Assembly (NCBI GenBank): GCA_000697475.1
Contig: JNEU01001078.1
Coordinates: 1 to 53,191, forward strand
Origin: Lichtheimia corymbifera B2541
Taxonomy: Eukaryota > Mucoromycota > Mucoromycetes > Mucorales > Lichtheimiaceae
Length of the DNA stretch: 53,191 nt
Direction: 5' to 3'
A program made the translations under genes and the position numbers. Under the pieces are notes generated by a model. That model ran no database searches and was not told the DNA's origin. It saw only the letters and a list, made by a program, of their open reading frames with translations. Positions 1-9,565 of the stretch are shown in pieces; positions within the stretch are counted from its first letter, which is position 1; every line of letters starts with the position of its first letter.

Positions 1-84
1 TGTAAGCGTAACGCTATATGAAGAGTGGCGTTTGTTCATTGGGAAATATCATGCAAATGGGCTGTGTTGCACAAAGAAGTCCGT

Positions 85-620
85 CTGCATCTTCGGCTCT
101 ATCGGGGTCTACCTACTTGACAATGAACAAAGACCACTTGTCATATAGTATCAAGCCTATAGCATATGTAAAAACATACAAGATGTCTGTATCTCTAAAC
201 TTTACAATGAAATGTGGGGTCATCAATCGAACAAAGTTGCTCGTCGGGCAGAAGCGCACCTTGGGTGCAAGTTTCACGATCAGGCTCGTCGATCCTAGAT
301 TTCGCAATGTCACCACCAGCCAAAGTGGATCGTGGGTCGACCTCTTGAATTTTTTTTTCAAGTTTGGCTGGTGGTGACATTGGGTGAATCTGAGAATGGC
401 CACGACGATCGTGAAACTTGCACCCAAGGTGCGCTTCACCCCGACGAGCAACTTTGTTCGATTGTAGACCCCATGTTTCATTGTAGAATTTTTAGTTATG
501 GCCATCTTTGCGTTTTACATATGCTGTAAGCGTGACGCTATATGAAAGGTGGTGTTTGTTCATTGTCAAGTAGGTGGACCCCAATAGAGCCAAAGATGCA
601 GAGAGGCGTGTTTGTGTGCC
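85..620. repeat. Inner foldback unit, left copy
   Basis: A palindrome centred near 344-352. Its inner arms are CAATGTCACCACCAGCC at 306 and GGCTGGTGGTGACATTG at 366. Further out, the GAACAAAGTTGCTCGTCG block near 230 is matched by CGACGAGCAACTTTGTTC near 443, and the outermost arms (about 85-185 and 520-620) carry the block ending in a TTCATTG/CAATGAA motif. The spacer between inner arms holds a GTCGACCTCTTGAA word and a T run. The first 43 bases of the window repeat the block found again at 531-572 in direct orientation, so a related unit probably continues to the left of the window. Confidence 0.75.
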
Positions 621-639
621 TGAGCTAAAAAGTCAGCAC

Positions 640-1085
640 CTCAGGGACAAAGCATGGCAGGTACGCAAATGACATTTCCAATGCATACATTGGCAGCTAA
701 CATGTACTTTTTCTCATTCCGAGCTTTTGGCCAATCCACATGATTGGAATGATGCACCTGCTCCAGGCATTCATCTCCCTCATTCAACTTTCTTGATCCG
801 AGCTGATTTGACCGAGTTACGCTCAAACAAAGAGCATAGCAGCCCATACATGCAGCATACAGTATCTATCTCAACCGATGTCTCTTTATTTGAGCGTAAC
901 TCAGCGAAATCAACTCGGATCACGATAATTGAATGACGTAAATGCTTGACTGGAACAGGCGCATCATTCCCATCAAGTGGTTTGGGCAAAAGCTGGAATG
1001 AGAAAGAAGTGCATGTTAGCTGCCAATGTATGACCGTTATTGAATCGTCTATTAATTATCATGCATTCGCTATTTCTGTTCACCG
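640..1085. repeat. Central palindrome between the two foldback units
   Basis: This is the middle of the large palindrome. Its arms (about 640-838 and 884-1085) match each other but not the flanking foldback units. They include a conserved GAGCTTTTGGCC / GGGCAAAAGCT pair near 720 and 987, and a GATCCGAGCTGATTT / AAATCAACTCGGATC pair near 795 and 908. The loop, about 838-884, is not duplicated. No gene is seen in it. Confidence 0.7.
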
Positions 1086-1096
1086 CGAACAGATGT

Positions 1097-1627
1097 GCTA
1101 CATTAAAGACGTCCCTCTGCATCTTTGGCTCTATTAGGTTCAAGCTACTTGGTAATGAACAAACACCACTCTCCGTATAGCATCACGCTTACAGCATATG
1201 TAAAACACAAAGATGCCCATAACTAAGAGTTCTACAATGAAACGTAGGGTCTTCAATCGAACAAAGTTGCTCGTCGTTGGCGAGCGCACCTTGTGTGCAA
1301 GTTTCACGATCGTCATGGCCATTCTCAGATTCATCCAATGTCACCACCGGCCTCCTCGAAAAAAAATTCAAGAGGTCGACAGCCGGATCCACTTTGGCTG
1401 GTGGTGACATTGCGAAACCTGGGATTGGCAACCATGATCGTGAAACTTCTACGCAAGATACTTTTGGCCACGACGAGCAACTTTGTTCTATGAAAGAGCC
1501 CACATTTGATTGTAAAGTTTTGAGATATGGCTGTATTTATGATTTACTTTTGTATGCTGTATGTGTCTTGTTCATTGTTAAATAGTAGCTTGACCCTGAT
1601 AGCACAAAAGATGCAGAGGGACTTATT
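1097..1627. repeat. Inner foldback unit, right copy (inverted relative to the left copy)
   Basis: Second copy of the foldback unit, in mirror orientation. Inner arms are CCAATGTCACCACCGGCC near 1337 and GGCTGGTGGTGACATTG near 1397. The asymmetric spacer (A run, TTCAAGAGGTCGAC) is the reverse complement of the left copy's spacer, as expected if the whole block was inverted. It carries the same GAACAAAGTTGCTCGTCG block near 1259 and its complement near 1479. The centre lies about 1015 bases from that of the left copy. Confidence 0.75.
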
Positions 1628-2010
1628 GGTGGAGAGTGCATGATTGACAATCCCTAAATAGTAAGGTCCGCCTATGATGGCATGGTTAACAAGCCAAAAA
1701 GTGATCAGTGCATCCAAGACTATGAGCGGTAATGGTATTGTTTGTCTGTAGGGTTCATTCTCATATAAGGATATACATACAAGGTGGATCATGCTGATAG
1801 TGCAGTTGTCATAGGTAAGCATTATGATGTATGTACTTGTGCCACAGAGCTCATCCTTCTTATGTAACCGTAATGATTTAAGCTTACAATGGATCAAGCT
1901 TCCGTAACAAGCAGTGTTGATGTTGGGTACCATTACTATGGATTTATTAACATTGAAAATACAGGCGTCTATTTAAACATGTATATAATTAGTTATTGGC
2001 ACTACCCATC
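1628..2010. other. Non-coding stretch, nothing recognised
   Basis: AT-rich sequence between the palindrome and a weak open frame. A minus-strand open stretch spans much of it but has no recognisable motif and runs into the palindrome, so I do not call a gene. Confidence 0.4.
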
Positions 2011-2163
2011 GTCTAATCAGCATATGAACAATGAAGCTTTAATGAATGTAATATGACAGAAGGAACAAGAGGGTCTCGATACAATGATGTGGGTATAATC
2101 AAATCTCCCCTTCCGGCCTTCAAATTTCTATCCTTCCTTTCCTTCCAGATGCCAACCAGTGGA

Positions 2164-2535
2164 TCACAGAGAATCAGCGGGTATTGTTGTGTCATTGTAT
2201 TCTTGGTTGCTGGCGTCATAAACATCTCCAACCATGATTGTAAAAGTAGCTGTTGCATGCATTGACTTGAATGTTGCAATATCATCCGTGGTGGCAAACC
2301 CTCTCTTGTCAAAGATATAAGCCCTCGTATCCATGCCATCCAATTCATCCAACCCATCATCATCCTCATCCATATCCACGTGTTCGTTGATGCTGATGAC
2401 GCGCCAAGTAGCCAAAGCAATATACCAGGATTCCACATTGCTGCACTTGATTGCATCCATCCATTCATCCATAACCGTTGCAAGTCCAATAACAAAGAGC
2501 CTCTGTGATTGCTGCTGATATGCTTCCTTTTCCAT
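2164..2535 (-). CDS. Weak candidate gene, unknown acidic protein
   Basis: An ATG-started frame of 123 residues that I do not recognise. It has an acidic patch (DMDEDDDGLDELDGMD) near residues 54-70. Just downstream (about 2013-2160) a different minus-strand frame reads sensibly (PLVGIWKERKDRNLKAG), and upstream another open stretch starts with an ATG at 2635, so either introns join these pieces or an old gene has lost its frame. No signal peptide or membrane segment is seen. It sits between two repeat blocks, so a remnant of a mobile or repeat-associated gene is possible. Low confidence that it is a real gene. Confidence 0.25.
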   Translation of the reverse strand: MEKEAYQQQSQRLFVIGLATVMDEWMDAIKCSNVESWYIALATWRVISINEHVDMDEDDDGLDELDGMDTRAYIFDKRGFATTDDIATFKSMHATATFTIMVGDVYDASNQEYNDTTIPADSL

Positions 2536-2735
2536 CCCGGTGTTGGTCTATCTCTTTCTTGTCATTTTCATTGCAGCCCAAGGTGAAGAGTGCTTGTATT
2601 GCGGGGTACTTGATAGCTAATATGGGACCATCCATTAGAAGTCGTATGCATCATAGCAAGTTGCCACACGTAAATAAAGCTGCTGTTATACAATGGCTAT
2701 CAGCTGTCCACGTGAGGAGGCCGCAAGTAACTTGA

Positions 2736-3055
2736 GACAATGGTGACCTTGCTAATGGCAGTTGCTGTTACGGGATGGTTGTGGCAGAGGAGCGTGTTGT
2801 AGTAGAGTGACAAGATTGTGAACGCTTCTTGAGACAACAAAGTCATTGCTAATAATAACTACTGGAATGAATGCTGTTTCGTTTTGATTGTGGCAGAGGA
2901 GTGTGCAAGACAGTGTGTGCTTTCAAGAAAGGCGTGTGTTGAAGTGGAGTGCACACGTCATGCAGTTGCCGTTTAGTCAAAGACAATCGGATCAAGACAG
3001 TTGCAGCATTGACATGATGGGTTGAAGCAAGACAATCGTTCGCAGGCTGTAGTTG
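2736..3055. other. Non-coding, with a short direct duplication
   Basis: The word TGTGGCAGAGGAG(C/T)GTG occurs near 2780 and again near 2890 in the same orientation with poorly conserved surroundings. No gene is seen. Confidence 0.35.
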
Positions 3056-3059
3056 TACT

Positions 3060-3870
3060 TGATGGGGCAATGGTTGAACTGAGAATAGGGAAGCAGCTGG
3101 AAGTGGAAGAGGTGGAAATTAAGGAGATCAGGCACCGTCAGACAATCCATGAACATTATATATTAATCCAGGATCTTGGAATTGCTCATTTCAACCTCAA
3201 ACTTGGTGAGAAGATGCTCTAGGACATGCTGAACAACTTTGTTTTAATAAAGAACCCACACTTCATTTGAAAATTTCGAGTGGGAGGGCATAATGTGGGG
3301 TTTACTATGGATGGTCGGAAATCGGGTACGCGCCGGATTTATGATTTATCGAAATAGTATGTATTATCTTGAGATTGCCCACTTTGAACTTGAAACTTGG
3401 TCAGCAGGTTATCTGAGTCATGCTGATCAACTCCATTCATTTAAAAACCGTATGCTTCATTATGATGTTCCAATCAACCCGACGGTCCAAATTTAGGGGA
3501 GATGATGGACAGGCGGAACGCAAGTAGGGTGTATAGTGGACACCCCCGCGGTTGTCCACCTCCATCGTGAAACTTGGTCAGGACGGTGGGCTTCGACATG
3601 CTGATCAACTCCATTCAAATAAAAGCCGCAGGCTTCATTGTGAGAAATAAAATGGGAGCGCCGGACGATGAACGGATGGGAATATATATAGGGCGGTCGG
3701 CCCATTACCGTGAGATTGCGCACCTCGCACGTGAAACTTTCACACAATATGCTCTCGAATACGCTGATCAATTTAGTTCTCATAAAGCCTTTGTACTTAC
3801 TTATGAAAACTTTGAGAACCACGTATCTTTATGTTTTACCTATATTGTAATAAGCGTGATGGCGCTGTTG
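3060..3870 (+). repeat. Tandem about 180-base repeats, left copy (four units)
   Basis: Four diverged units share a core resembling CATGCTGATCAACTCCATTCA followed by an A-rich stretch and a GCTTCATT word; cores fall near 3230, 3418, 3598 and 3765, so spacing is about 170-190 bases. Units are usually preceded by GAAACTTGGTCA. The whole block is the reverse complement of a block at 52.4-53.19 kb, including a distinctive GTAGGGTGTATAGTGGACAC motif at 3525 and its complement near 52720. Some units read as open protein-like frames but stops break others, so I treat it as repeat DNA. Confidence 0.8.
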
Positions 3871-5034
3871 CTGTGAATTGATTGTGCGAAGAATATCCTA
3901 GCAAGATGCTCTCGGCGTGAAATAGCACATGGTGTTTACACACGCGTCGTTTGACAGGTTGCTGCATAAATGGGATGATAGCTAATTTAGAAAGGTACAT
4001 AAACAACATCCAGCAAGGTATGACAAGTCATGGTCCCATATCACATAGGGGCATGGGGATTAGGCTGCATTGACCAATTGCATAAACTCAACCAATTCCA
4101 TGCTTACAGGTCTGAGAACAAGCTATCAATTGGGCAGTCGTCCTGAAACTCATTTTTCTCTTAAGGGCACCTATATTTATTGTATCAGAAAAGGAATATA
4201 TTTCAGGCACTATCTAAGCTATTATTCACAAACAACACGAGAGGAGGGATAAGCACTTGTGCTCGACATAGCTTCACGAACCGAAGCTATCATTTAATAT
4301 GTATCCTACACTGGCATCCATATCGCCAGGATGCTGCAATATGTATGCACTGATGCGTGATAATACTTGTGTTACTAATGTATGGCTCTCGTTCAGCGCC
4401 ACAATGCGTGGATAATAAACGTGAATAGCAATAAGTATCGTTCCATAAAAAGGTTCCTTTTGACCTACGAGCACTGAGATCGACTGGAGCAGAAAAGGAT
4501 AGGAAAACATCAGCAGAGATCAGACACAAAGGTACAAACACGAAAAATGGCCATAAAGGAAACAGATTGTGGTCGATTGTTTTCCTTTCGGGATGTTTAG
4601 GAGATGGCAATGCAATGGAGATTATCGGAGACCATAATCCATCAATGCAAGAGCAGCAAAGTGGTGCATGATCACCAAAAATGACGCATAATCGGATAGA
4701 CGCAGCCTATAATATAGTCTATAATAAGAAAGGGCTGTCGCGATGGAAAAACAAACAAGCGATTTAGTGTCTTTGAAATGCATACTAAACAAGCAGTGAA
4801 GGGAAAATCTTTTAGTAACGATGTCATTTGAATAATAGAAACATGGAGAGCTACGATAGATGGAGATGATACAAGGGAGCAAATAGTCATCATTGCATCG
4901 TTGATATGGTAGTAACTAACATAAGACTGTTTATCTATCGGAATGCGCATGATTCAAGGCGACACACTTCAGCACCACCGTCATAGTCATTCCCGCGCCT
5001 TTTCTTCCTCCTCCTTTTACTTTCTCATACACTC
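3871..5034. other. Intergenic region upstream of the alcohol dehydrogenase
   Basis: Several minus-strand open stretches (about 4274-4510, 4290-4610 and 4672-4950) overlap in different frames and look hydrophobic, but none has a recognisable motif or a clear exon chain. The last 40 bases before 5035 are C/T-rich, as expected for a fungal 5' leader of the following gene. No confident gene. Confidence 0.4.
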
Positions 5035-6416
5035 ATGACAGCAGACACATTCACCGGCTACGCTGCATTGGAACCTTTGAACGTTGCAGCCAACAAGACC
5101 AAGCTCGAAAAGTTCTCTTTCAACGCACGACCTCTTGATGCTGACGAAGTGGAAGTACTCGTTTCTGCTTGTGGCATGTAGGTTTCCCATTTGACTTTGT
5201 TGTTCCAATGTACGCTTTGCTCATTGACTTTATGGATAGCTGTGGCACTGATATTCACCAGTTGACCGATGTAAGGGGATTTGTCGACTTGATATAAAAC
5301 CAAGCATTAACATTGAATATAGGGCTGGGGACGTGCTACTTTTCCTCTTGTTCCAGGTCATGAGTTTATTGGCCCAGTAACCGCTGTTGGTGATGCAGTG
5401 ACCGAGCTCAGGGTGGGCGATCGTGTAGGTGTCAGCCCAGTCTCCAGATCTTGTGGTACCTGCGTCGAATGTACATCCTCCCATGGTCAACTTTGTCCCA
5501 CAAGAGTTCCAACCTACTGTGGTGTCTACAAGGGCTCTCCTACTTATGGCGTAAGTTGAGTTGTCAGTGCAAGGCATCGACCATCGATTGACATGAGAAT
5601 GATTTAGGGTTATGCTAACAAGGTGCGTTTGCAAGCATCGTGGGCTGTCAAGATTCCTGAAAATATCCCAGATGAGGAAGGTGCCCCTTTGTAAGTTGGG
5701 ATGATGATGATGATGGTGGTGGTGGTGGGTGATCAACTCATTATGAGACCGCTTTTTAGATTGTGTGCTGGTATCACTACATTTGCTCCATTCAAGCATG
5801 AAAACATCAACGAGAACTCATCCGTGGGAGTTGTTGGTATTGGAGGATTGGGCCATCTTGCTGTAAGTGATTTGCATATACATATTATGGGACAAACAGT
5901 GATCTCATATTGCATTTTGAATGACAGCTTCAATGGGCACGTGCGAAGAATTGTAAGCGTGTGATCGCCGTATCAAGTTCGAAGGCCAAGGCTGCTGAAG
6001 CAACTGAGCTAGGAGCTACCGATTTTATTGCTCTCCAAGATGGTATTCCCAGCGAGTACCTGAAATCTGTGGACTATTTGTTAGTATGTGGATCTGGCAA
6101 ATCCACGGATTGGAATCAATTGATCACGCTTATCAAGAACCATGGCAAATTGATTCTTATAGACGTACCGGAGCAGCCACTTTCCATATCACCCACGCTT
6201 TTGGTTTACAGCCACATTAGCATTGTTGGTACCTTTGTTGGCAGTAATGATGATCTCAAGGAGATGCTTGCATTGGCCAGTGAGAAAGGAGTTCGACCAT
6301 GGATTCAAAGAGTGGGCAATTCATTGGATGAAGTCAATCGAGGTATCCAGACCGTATTGGATGGCAAGGCTCGTTACCGTGTGGTGATTTGTGGTCAAGG
6401 AAGAGAATCAAATTAG
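5035..6416 (+). CDS. Zinc-dependent alcohol dehydrogenase, cinnamyl-alcohol dehydrogenase type
   Basis: Medium-chain zinc dehydrogenase/reductase that should interconvert alcohols and aldehydes with NADP(H); cytosolic. Six exons are joined by five short introns (first intron begins at 5178). In order I see the catalytic zinc motif [20 protein letters not shown], the structural zinc cysteines in the [17 protein letters not shown] stretch, and the nucleotide-binding loop [10 protein letters not shown] followed by LQWARA. The CGICGTD plus GIGGLGHLA combination is typical of the CAD subgroup (fungal Adh6/Adh7-like). The C-terminal part is one long exon ending GQGRESN. Family length is about 350-360 residues and this model fits. 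The start at 5035 follows a pyrimidine-rich leader and is the first ATG. Substrate is not shown by sequence. Confidence 0.9.
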
Positions 6417-6646
6417 ACACATACAGTCTCCCTTTATTGGTGTAGTCAATCTTTTTTGTAATGATAAACAAACAATAGCGTCAAACAAAGCATGAATGTT
6501 TTTCCATGGTATCCAATCAACGTAATCATTTGGTGAGCAGCCATGACTCACGCTGGGAAACCGTTGGATTGACGGGCAGTTAATATCCCGTGTCTTGCTT
6601 AAATCTCGCATCTCCCCTTTCTTTCCACCAAACCACCTATTTCATT

Positions 6647-7938
6647 ATGGTTGCAGCAGATAAACTCGACTGGAACAATCTTGGCTTTGAGTATCGTGAG
6701 ACAAACGGCTATATCAAGTACACTTGGACCCCAGAGAAAGGTTGGGATCAGGGATCTTGGGAAACCGATTCTCTCATGAAGGTGCATGTGTGTGCCTCGG
6801 GATTGCATTATGGTCAGCAAGTAAGTAGTCTAGTATCATGGATTTATTGGTATAAGATATTGACAACACTTATATAGTGCTTCGAAGGTCTCAAGGCTTT
6901 CAAGACCAAAGATGGACGTGTTCGCGTTTTCCGACCCCAAGCCAATGCATCACGTATGAGACGCAGTGCCTCTGCAGCATTCATGCCTGAGGTGCCTGAA
7001 GAACTTTTCATGGAGGCTATTCACAAGGTCGTAAGCAAGAATGTCGATTATGTTCCACCCGCTGAAACCGGTGGCTCGCTCTATCTTCGTCCTTTGATCT
7101 TTGGCAGTGGTGCAATGATTGGTATGGGCATGGCTCCTGAATACACCTTCCTTGTCTTTGGTACACCTGTTGGCAGCTATTACAAGAGCGGTGTCAAGGC
7201 TGTTGATGCTTATGTGGTCGATGATTACGATCGAAGTAAGTTTTATATACAATCTCTTGACATTTTGACTCATGGATGTCATAGCCGCACCTTTGGGTAT
7301 GGGCTCGTACAAGCTTGGTGGCAACTACGCTCCTACTTTTGGTCCCATGAAGAAGGCTGCCGAGAAGGGTTTCGCTATCACTCTTCACTTGGATGCCAAG
7401 ACTCACACCTACATTGACGAATTCTCCACATCTAACTTTGCAGCTCTCACTGCACCTGGTATGCGTGTGATGGATGATGGATTGGTTTTATCATATAAAT
7501 TGACACCATATATATTTGATGATAGACGAGAATGGCGTTCGTACCTTTGTCACTCCCAATTCTAGCAGCATCCTCCGATCAGTCACCCGCATGAGTTTGG
7601 AAGATATCGTTACCAAGCTTGGCTGGAAGGTTGATGAGCGTCCTATCAAGTTCAGCGAGCTCGAAGAGGGTAAATTCGAAGAAGTGGCCGCTGTTGGTAC
7701 TGCTGGTAAGTGAAATATCTCGTATGATTCTACCAAGCAATATACTCATACCAAGACCTCAACAACAGTGATCATCACCCCTGTGAAGAGCATTACTCGT
7801 GGCGATCAAGTCATTAAGGTCGGCAAAGATGAAAACATTGGCAAGGGTTTCAAGACTTTGTACGATTATTACCGTGGTTTGCAAAAGGGCGAGATTGAAG
7901 ACTCGTTTGGCTGGCTCTGGCCACAAGAAGGGTTGTGA
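6647..7938 (+). CDS. Branched-chain amino acid aminotransferase (class IV, PLP)
   Basis: Transfers the amino group between leucine, isoleucine or valine and 2-oxoglutarate, the last step of their synthesis and first of their breakdown. Five exons with in-frame junctions; first intron follows HYGQQ and exon 2 opens with CFEGLKAFKT. Diagnostic stretches are SLYLRPLIFGSG, the PLP lysine in GSYKLGGNYAP, the DEFSTSNF segment and VRTFVTPNSSSILRSVTR. It ends WLWPQEGL. There is no clear N-terminal presequence (starts MVAADKLDWNNLGFEYRETN), so a cytosolic isoform (Bat2-like) is likelier than a mitochondrial one. Same strand as the dehydrogenase just upstream, 230 bases away; both could act in fusel alcohol formation, but that link is inference. 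Confidence 0.93.
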
Positions 7939-8137
7939 GCTAGCCTCTCTCTTTGCTAGAATATAACCCCCCTTTGTTTCCTATCACCATGTATCGTTCT
8001 GTTTTTCTTTGTTTTCCTTTATTGCTAGAATGAAGCTTAAATCTGAGTTTGTTATAAAGATAATGAAATGCTTGATTATGATTATCGACCTGCATGAAAC
8101 AAAGTACATCATGTCAGCTGCAAAATATGTTCATTCG

Positions 8138-9098
8138 TCAGTAAGCACACTTACCAAGCCATCCACCATCCACCACTGACAATTCGCCATGTACATAATC
8201 ACTCGCACGACTAGCAAGATAAACCACAGGTCCCTTAAAGTCATCAGGTGCACCCCATCGTCCGGCAGGAATACGCGAAAGGATCTCCTTGCCTCTTACA
8301 GGATCATTTTGTAATGCTTCATTCAGGTCTGTTTTAACGTATCCAGGTGCAATTGCATTGACGTTGACACCGTGTTTGGCCCATTCATTGGCCATTGCTT
8401 TGGTGAGTGTTGAAAGAGCTCCTTTGGCTGCAGCATACGCTGGTACCCGAATACCACCCTATGATCATTGCTATGAATGATCCATTTCAATGGCAGGGAT
8501 TACAAATGGTGTATGTACCTGAAAACTCATCAAGCTTGCAGTGGAAATGATTTTTCCCGAACCTCTGGGAATCATATGTCGGGCAGCAGCTTGACTCATA
8601 ATCCACACCGACTTGAAATTAGCTTGGATTACTTGATCGAATTCGTCTTCCGGGAAATCAACAGCGCTATTATCATCATCATCTTTCCATGAATAATCTC
8701 ATTCATACAACAATCGGATAATACAACATACTCATGACGTTTTTGAATGCCTGCATTGTTAACAAGAATATCGAGCGTGGGAAATACTTGCAAGATACGA
8801 TCAATCACTGTACGCACGGAAGCTTGGTCACTGACATCCAAATGTACAATCTCGGCACGACGTCCCAAAGCACGAATCTCATCACGCACCGTGGTGTCTT
8901 CCAAGTTGCGTTGTAACAAGCAAACGTCTATTTGTTGTTCGGTTAAGACGCGTGTGTTGCATGAATATCACGACAGTGGAACGTACCTGCACCGGCTTCA
9001 GCAAGGCCCAAAGCCATGCTACGTCCAATACCACGAGTGCAACCAGAAATAGCAGCGTACTTGCCAGAGAGTGAGAAGAGGGATAGGGTGTCAGACAT
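8138..9098 (-). CDS. Short-chain dehydrogenase/reductase (classical SDR)
   Basis: NAD(P)-dependent oxidoreductase with a Rossmann fold. Starting at [20 protein letters not shown] see the cofactor glycines in [17 protein letters not shown] in [14 protein letters not shown], the catalytic serine in [12 protein letters not shown], and YAAAKGA supplying the Tyr-x-x-x-Lys pair; then [14 protein letters not shown] and a C-terminal VVDGGWL. Three short introns interrupt it. The closing VVDGGWL resembles gluconate 5-/2-deoxy-gluconate dehydrogenase-like SDRs (KduD/IdnO type), but substrate cannot be fixed. The extreme C-terminus is uncertain: the frame reads on for five residues to a stop at 8138, yet a GTAAGT donor follows GGWL, so a last small exon downstream is possible. 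Confidence 0.9.
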
Positions 9099-9140
9099 GA
9101 TAAAGAGCAGTGAGAAAGATGCAAGTCGATGGATGGGGAA

Positions 9141-9147
9141 TTATATA
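9141..9147 (-). promoter_or_regulatory. TATA-like box of the short-chain dehydrogenase
   Basis: On the minus strand this reads TATATAA about 45 bases before the ATG at 9098. Position and sequence fit a fungal TATA element; not otherwise tested. Confidence 0.4.
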
Positions 9148-9565
9148 AGAGAAAAAGGTCCGTGATATCCGAATATAGTATAGTGGTTAGTTGTCATGGT
9201 TCCTACAAACTATACATTATTCATGATTACACTCAGCGCTTCCACTGCCATTTTTATGGCAAGGAATGGGAGGAATTGCTCTTGGGTATTATTTATTCGC
9301 CATATATGTCGTGCACTTTGGAGGAGGCTGGAGGGATGTATTCTTGCATAATTTTCAATTCCATTCGGATAAGGTCAAGCGTAAAGGAGAGTTTTCAACA
9401 GCGTGTGTACAATCTCGGGAAAAATGAGGAGGATATTGCTCTTTGCTGCATAAGAATCAATTCTGGTGATACCATGGTTACATGTAAGAAAGGATGTTGA
9501 GTTTCAAGTCTTGGTGCCTGTTGTCATTCACGCGCTTTTCTTTCCGCACCCTCATTATACAGATC
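9148..9565. other. Divergent intergenic region
   Basis: Separates the minus-strand SDR gene from the plus-strand coiled-coil gene. A plus-strand open stretch covers much of it but shows no domain, and its 3' half (9500-9565) looks like a C/T-rich leader. No gene called. Confidence 0.4.

Larger units (their letters stand above)
85..1627. repeat. Large imperfect palindrome (about 0.74 kb arms)
   Basis: Arms of roughly 85-838 and 884-1627 are reverse complements at, by eye, about 75-85% identity, around a spacer of about 45 bases centred near 861. Anchor matches: CATACATTGGCAGCTAACATG at 690 pairs with its complement near 1022-1042; GAGTTACGCTCAAA near 814 pairs with TTTGAGCGTAACTC near 890; the AGATGCAGAG block near 595 pairs with CTCTGCATCT near 1114. 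Each arm holds a further palindrome (see the two foldback entries). No intact transposase frame lies inside; the open frames are continuations of the repeat and have no recognisable domain. A non-autonomous foldback-type element or an inverted duplication are both possible. Confidence 0.8.

Noticed and set aside
1..1630. Transposase inside the palindromic block
   Set aside because: Open frames there follow the repeat units and show no catalytic triad or known transposase motif.
5230..5799. Long minus-strand open frame opposite the alcohol dehydrogenase
   Set aside because: It runs antisense across well-supported exons and introns, with a His run from a microsatellite; composition and lack of motifs mark it as a shadow.
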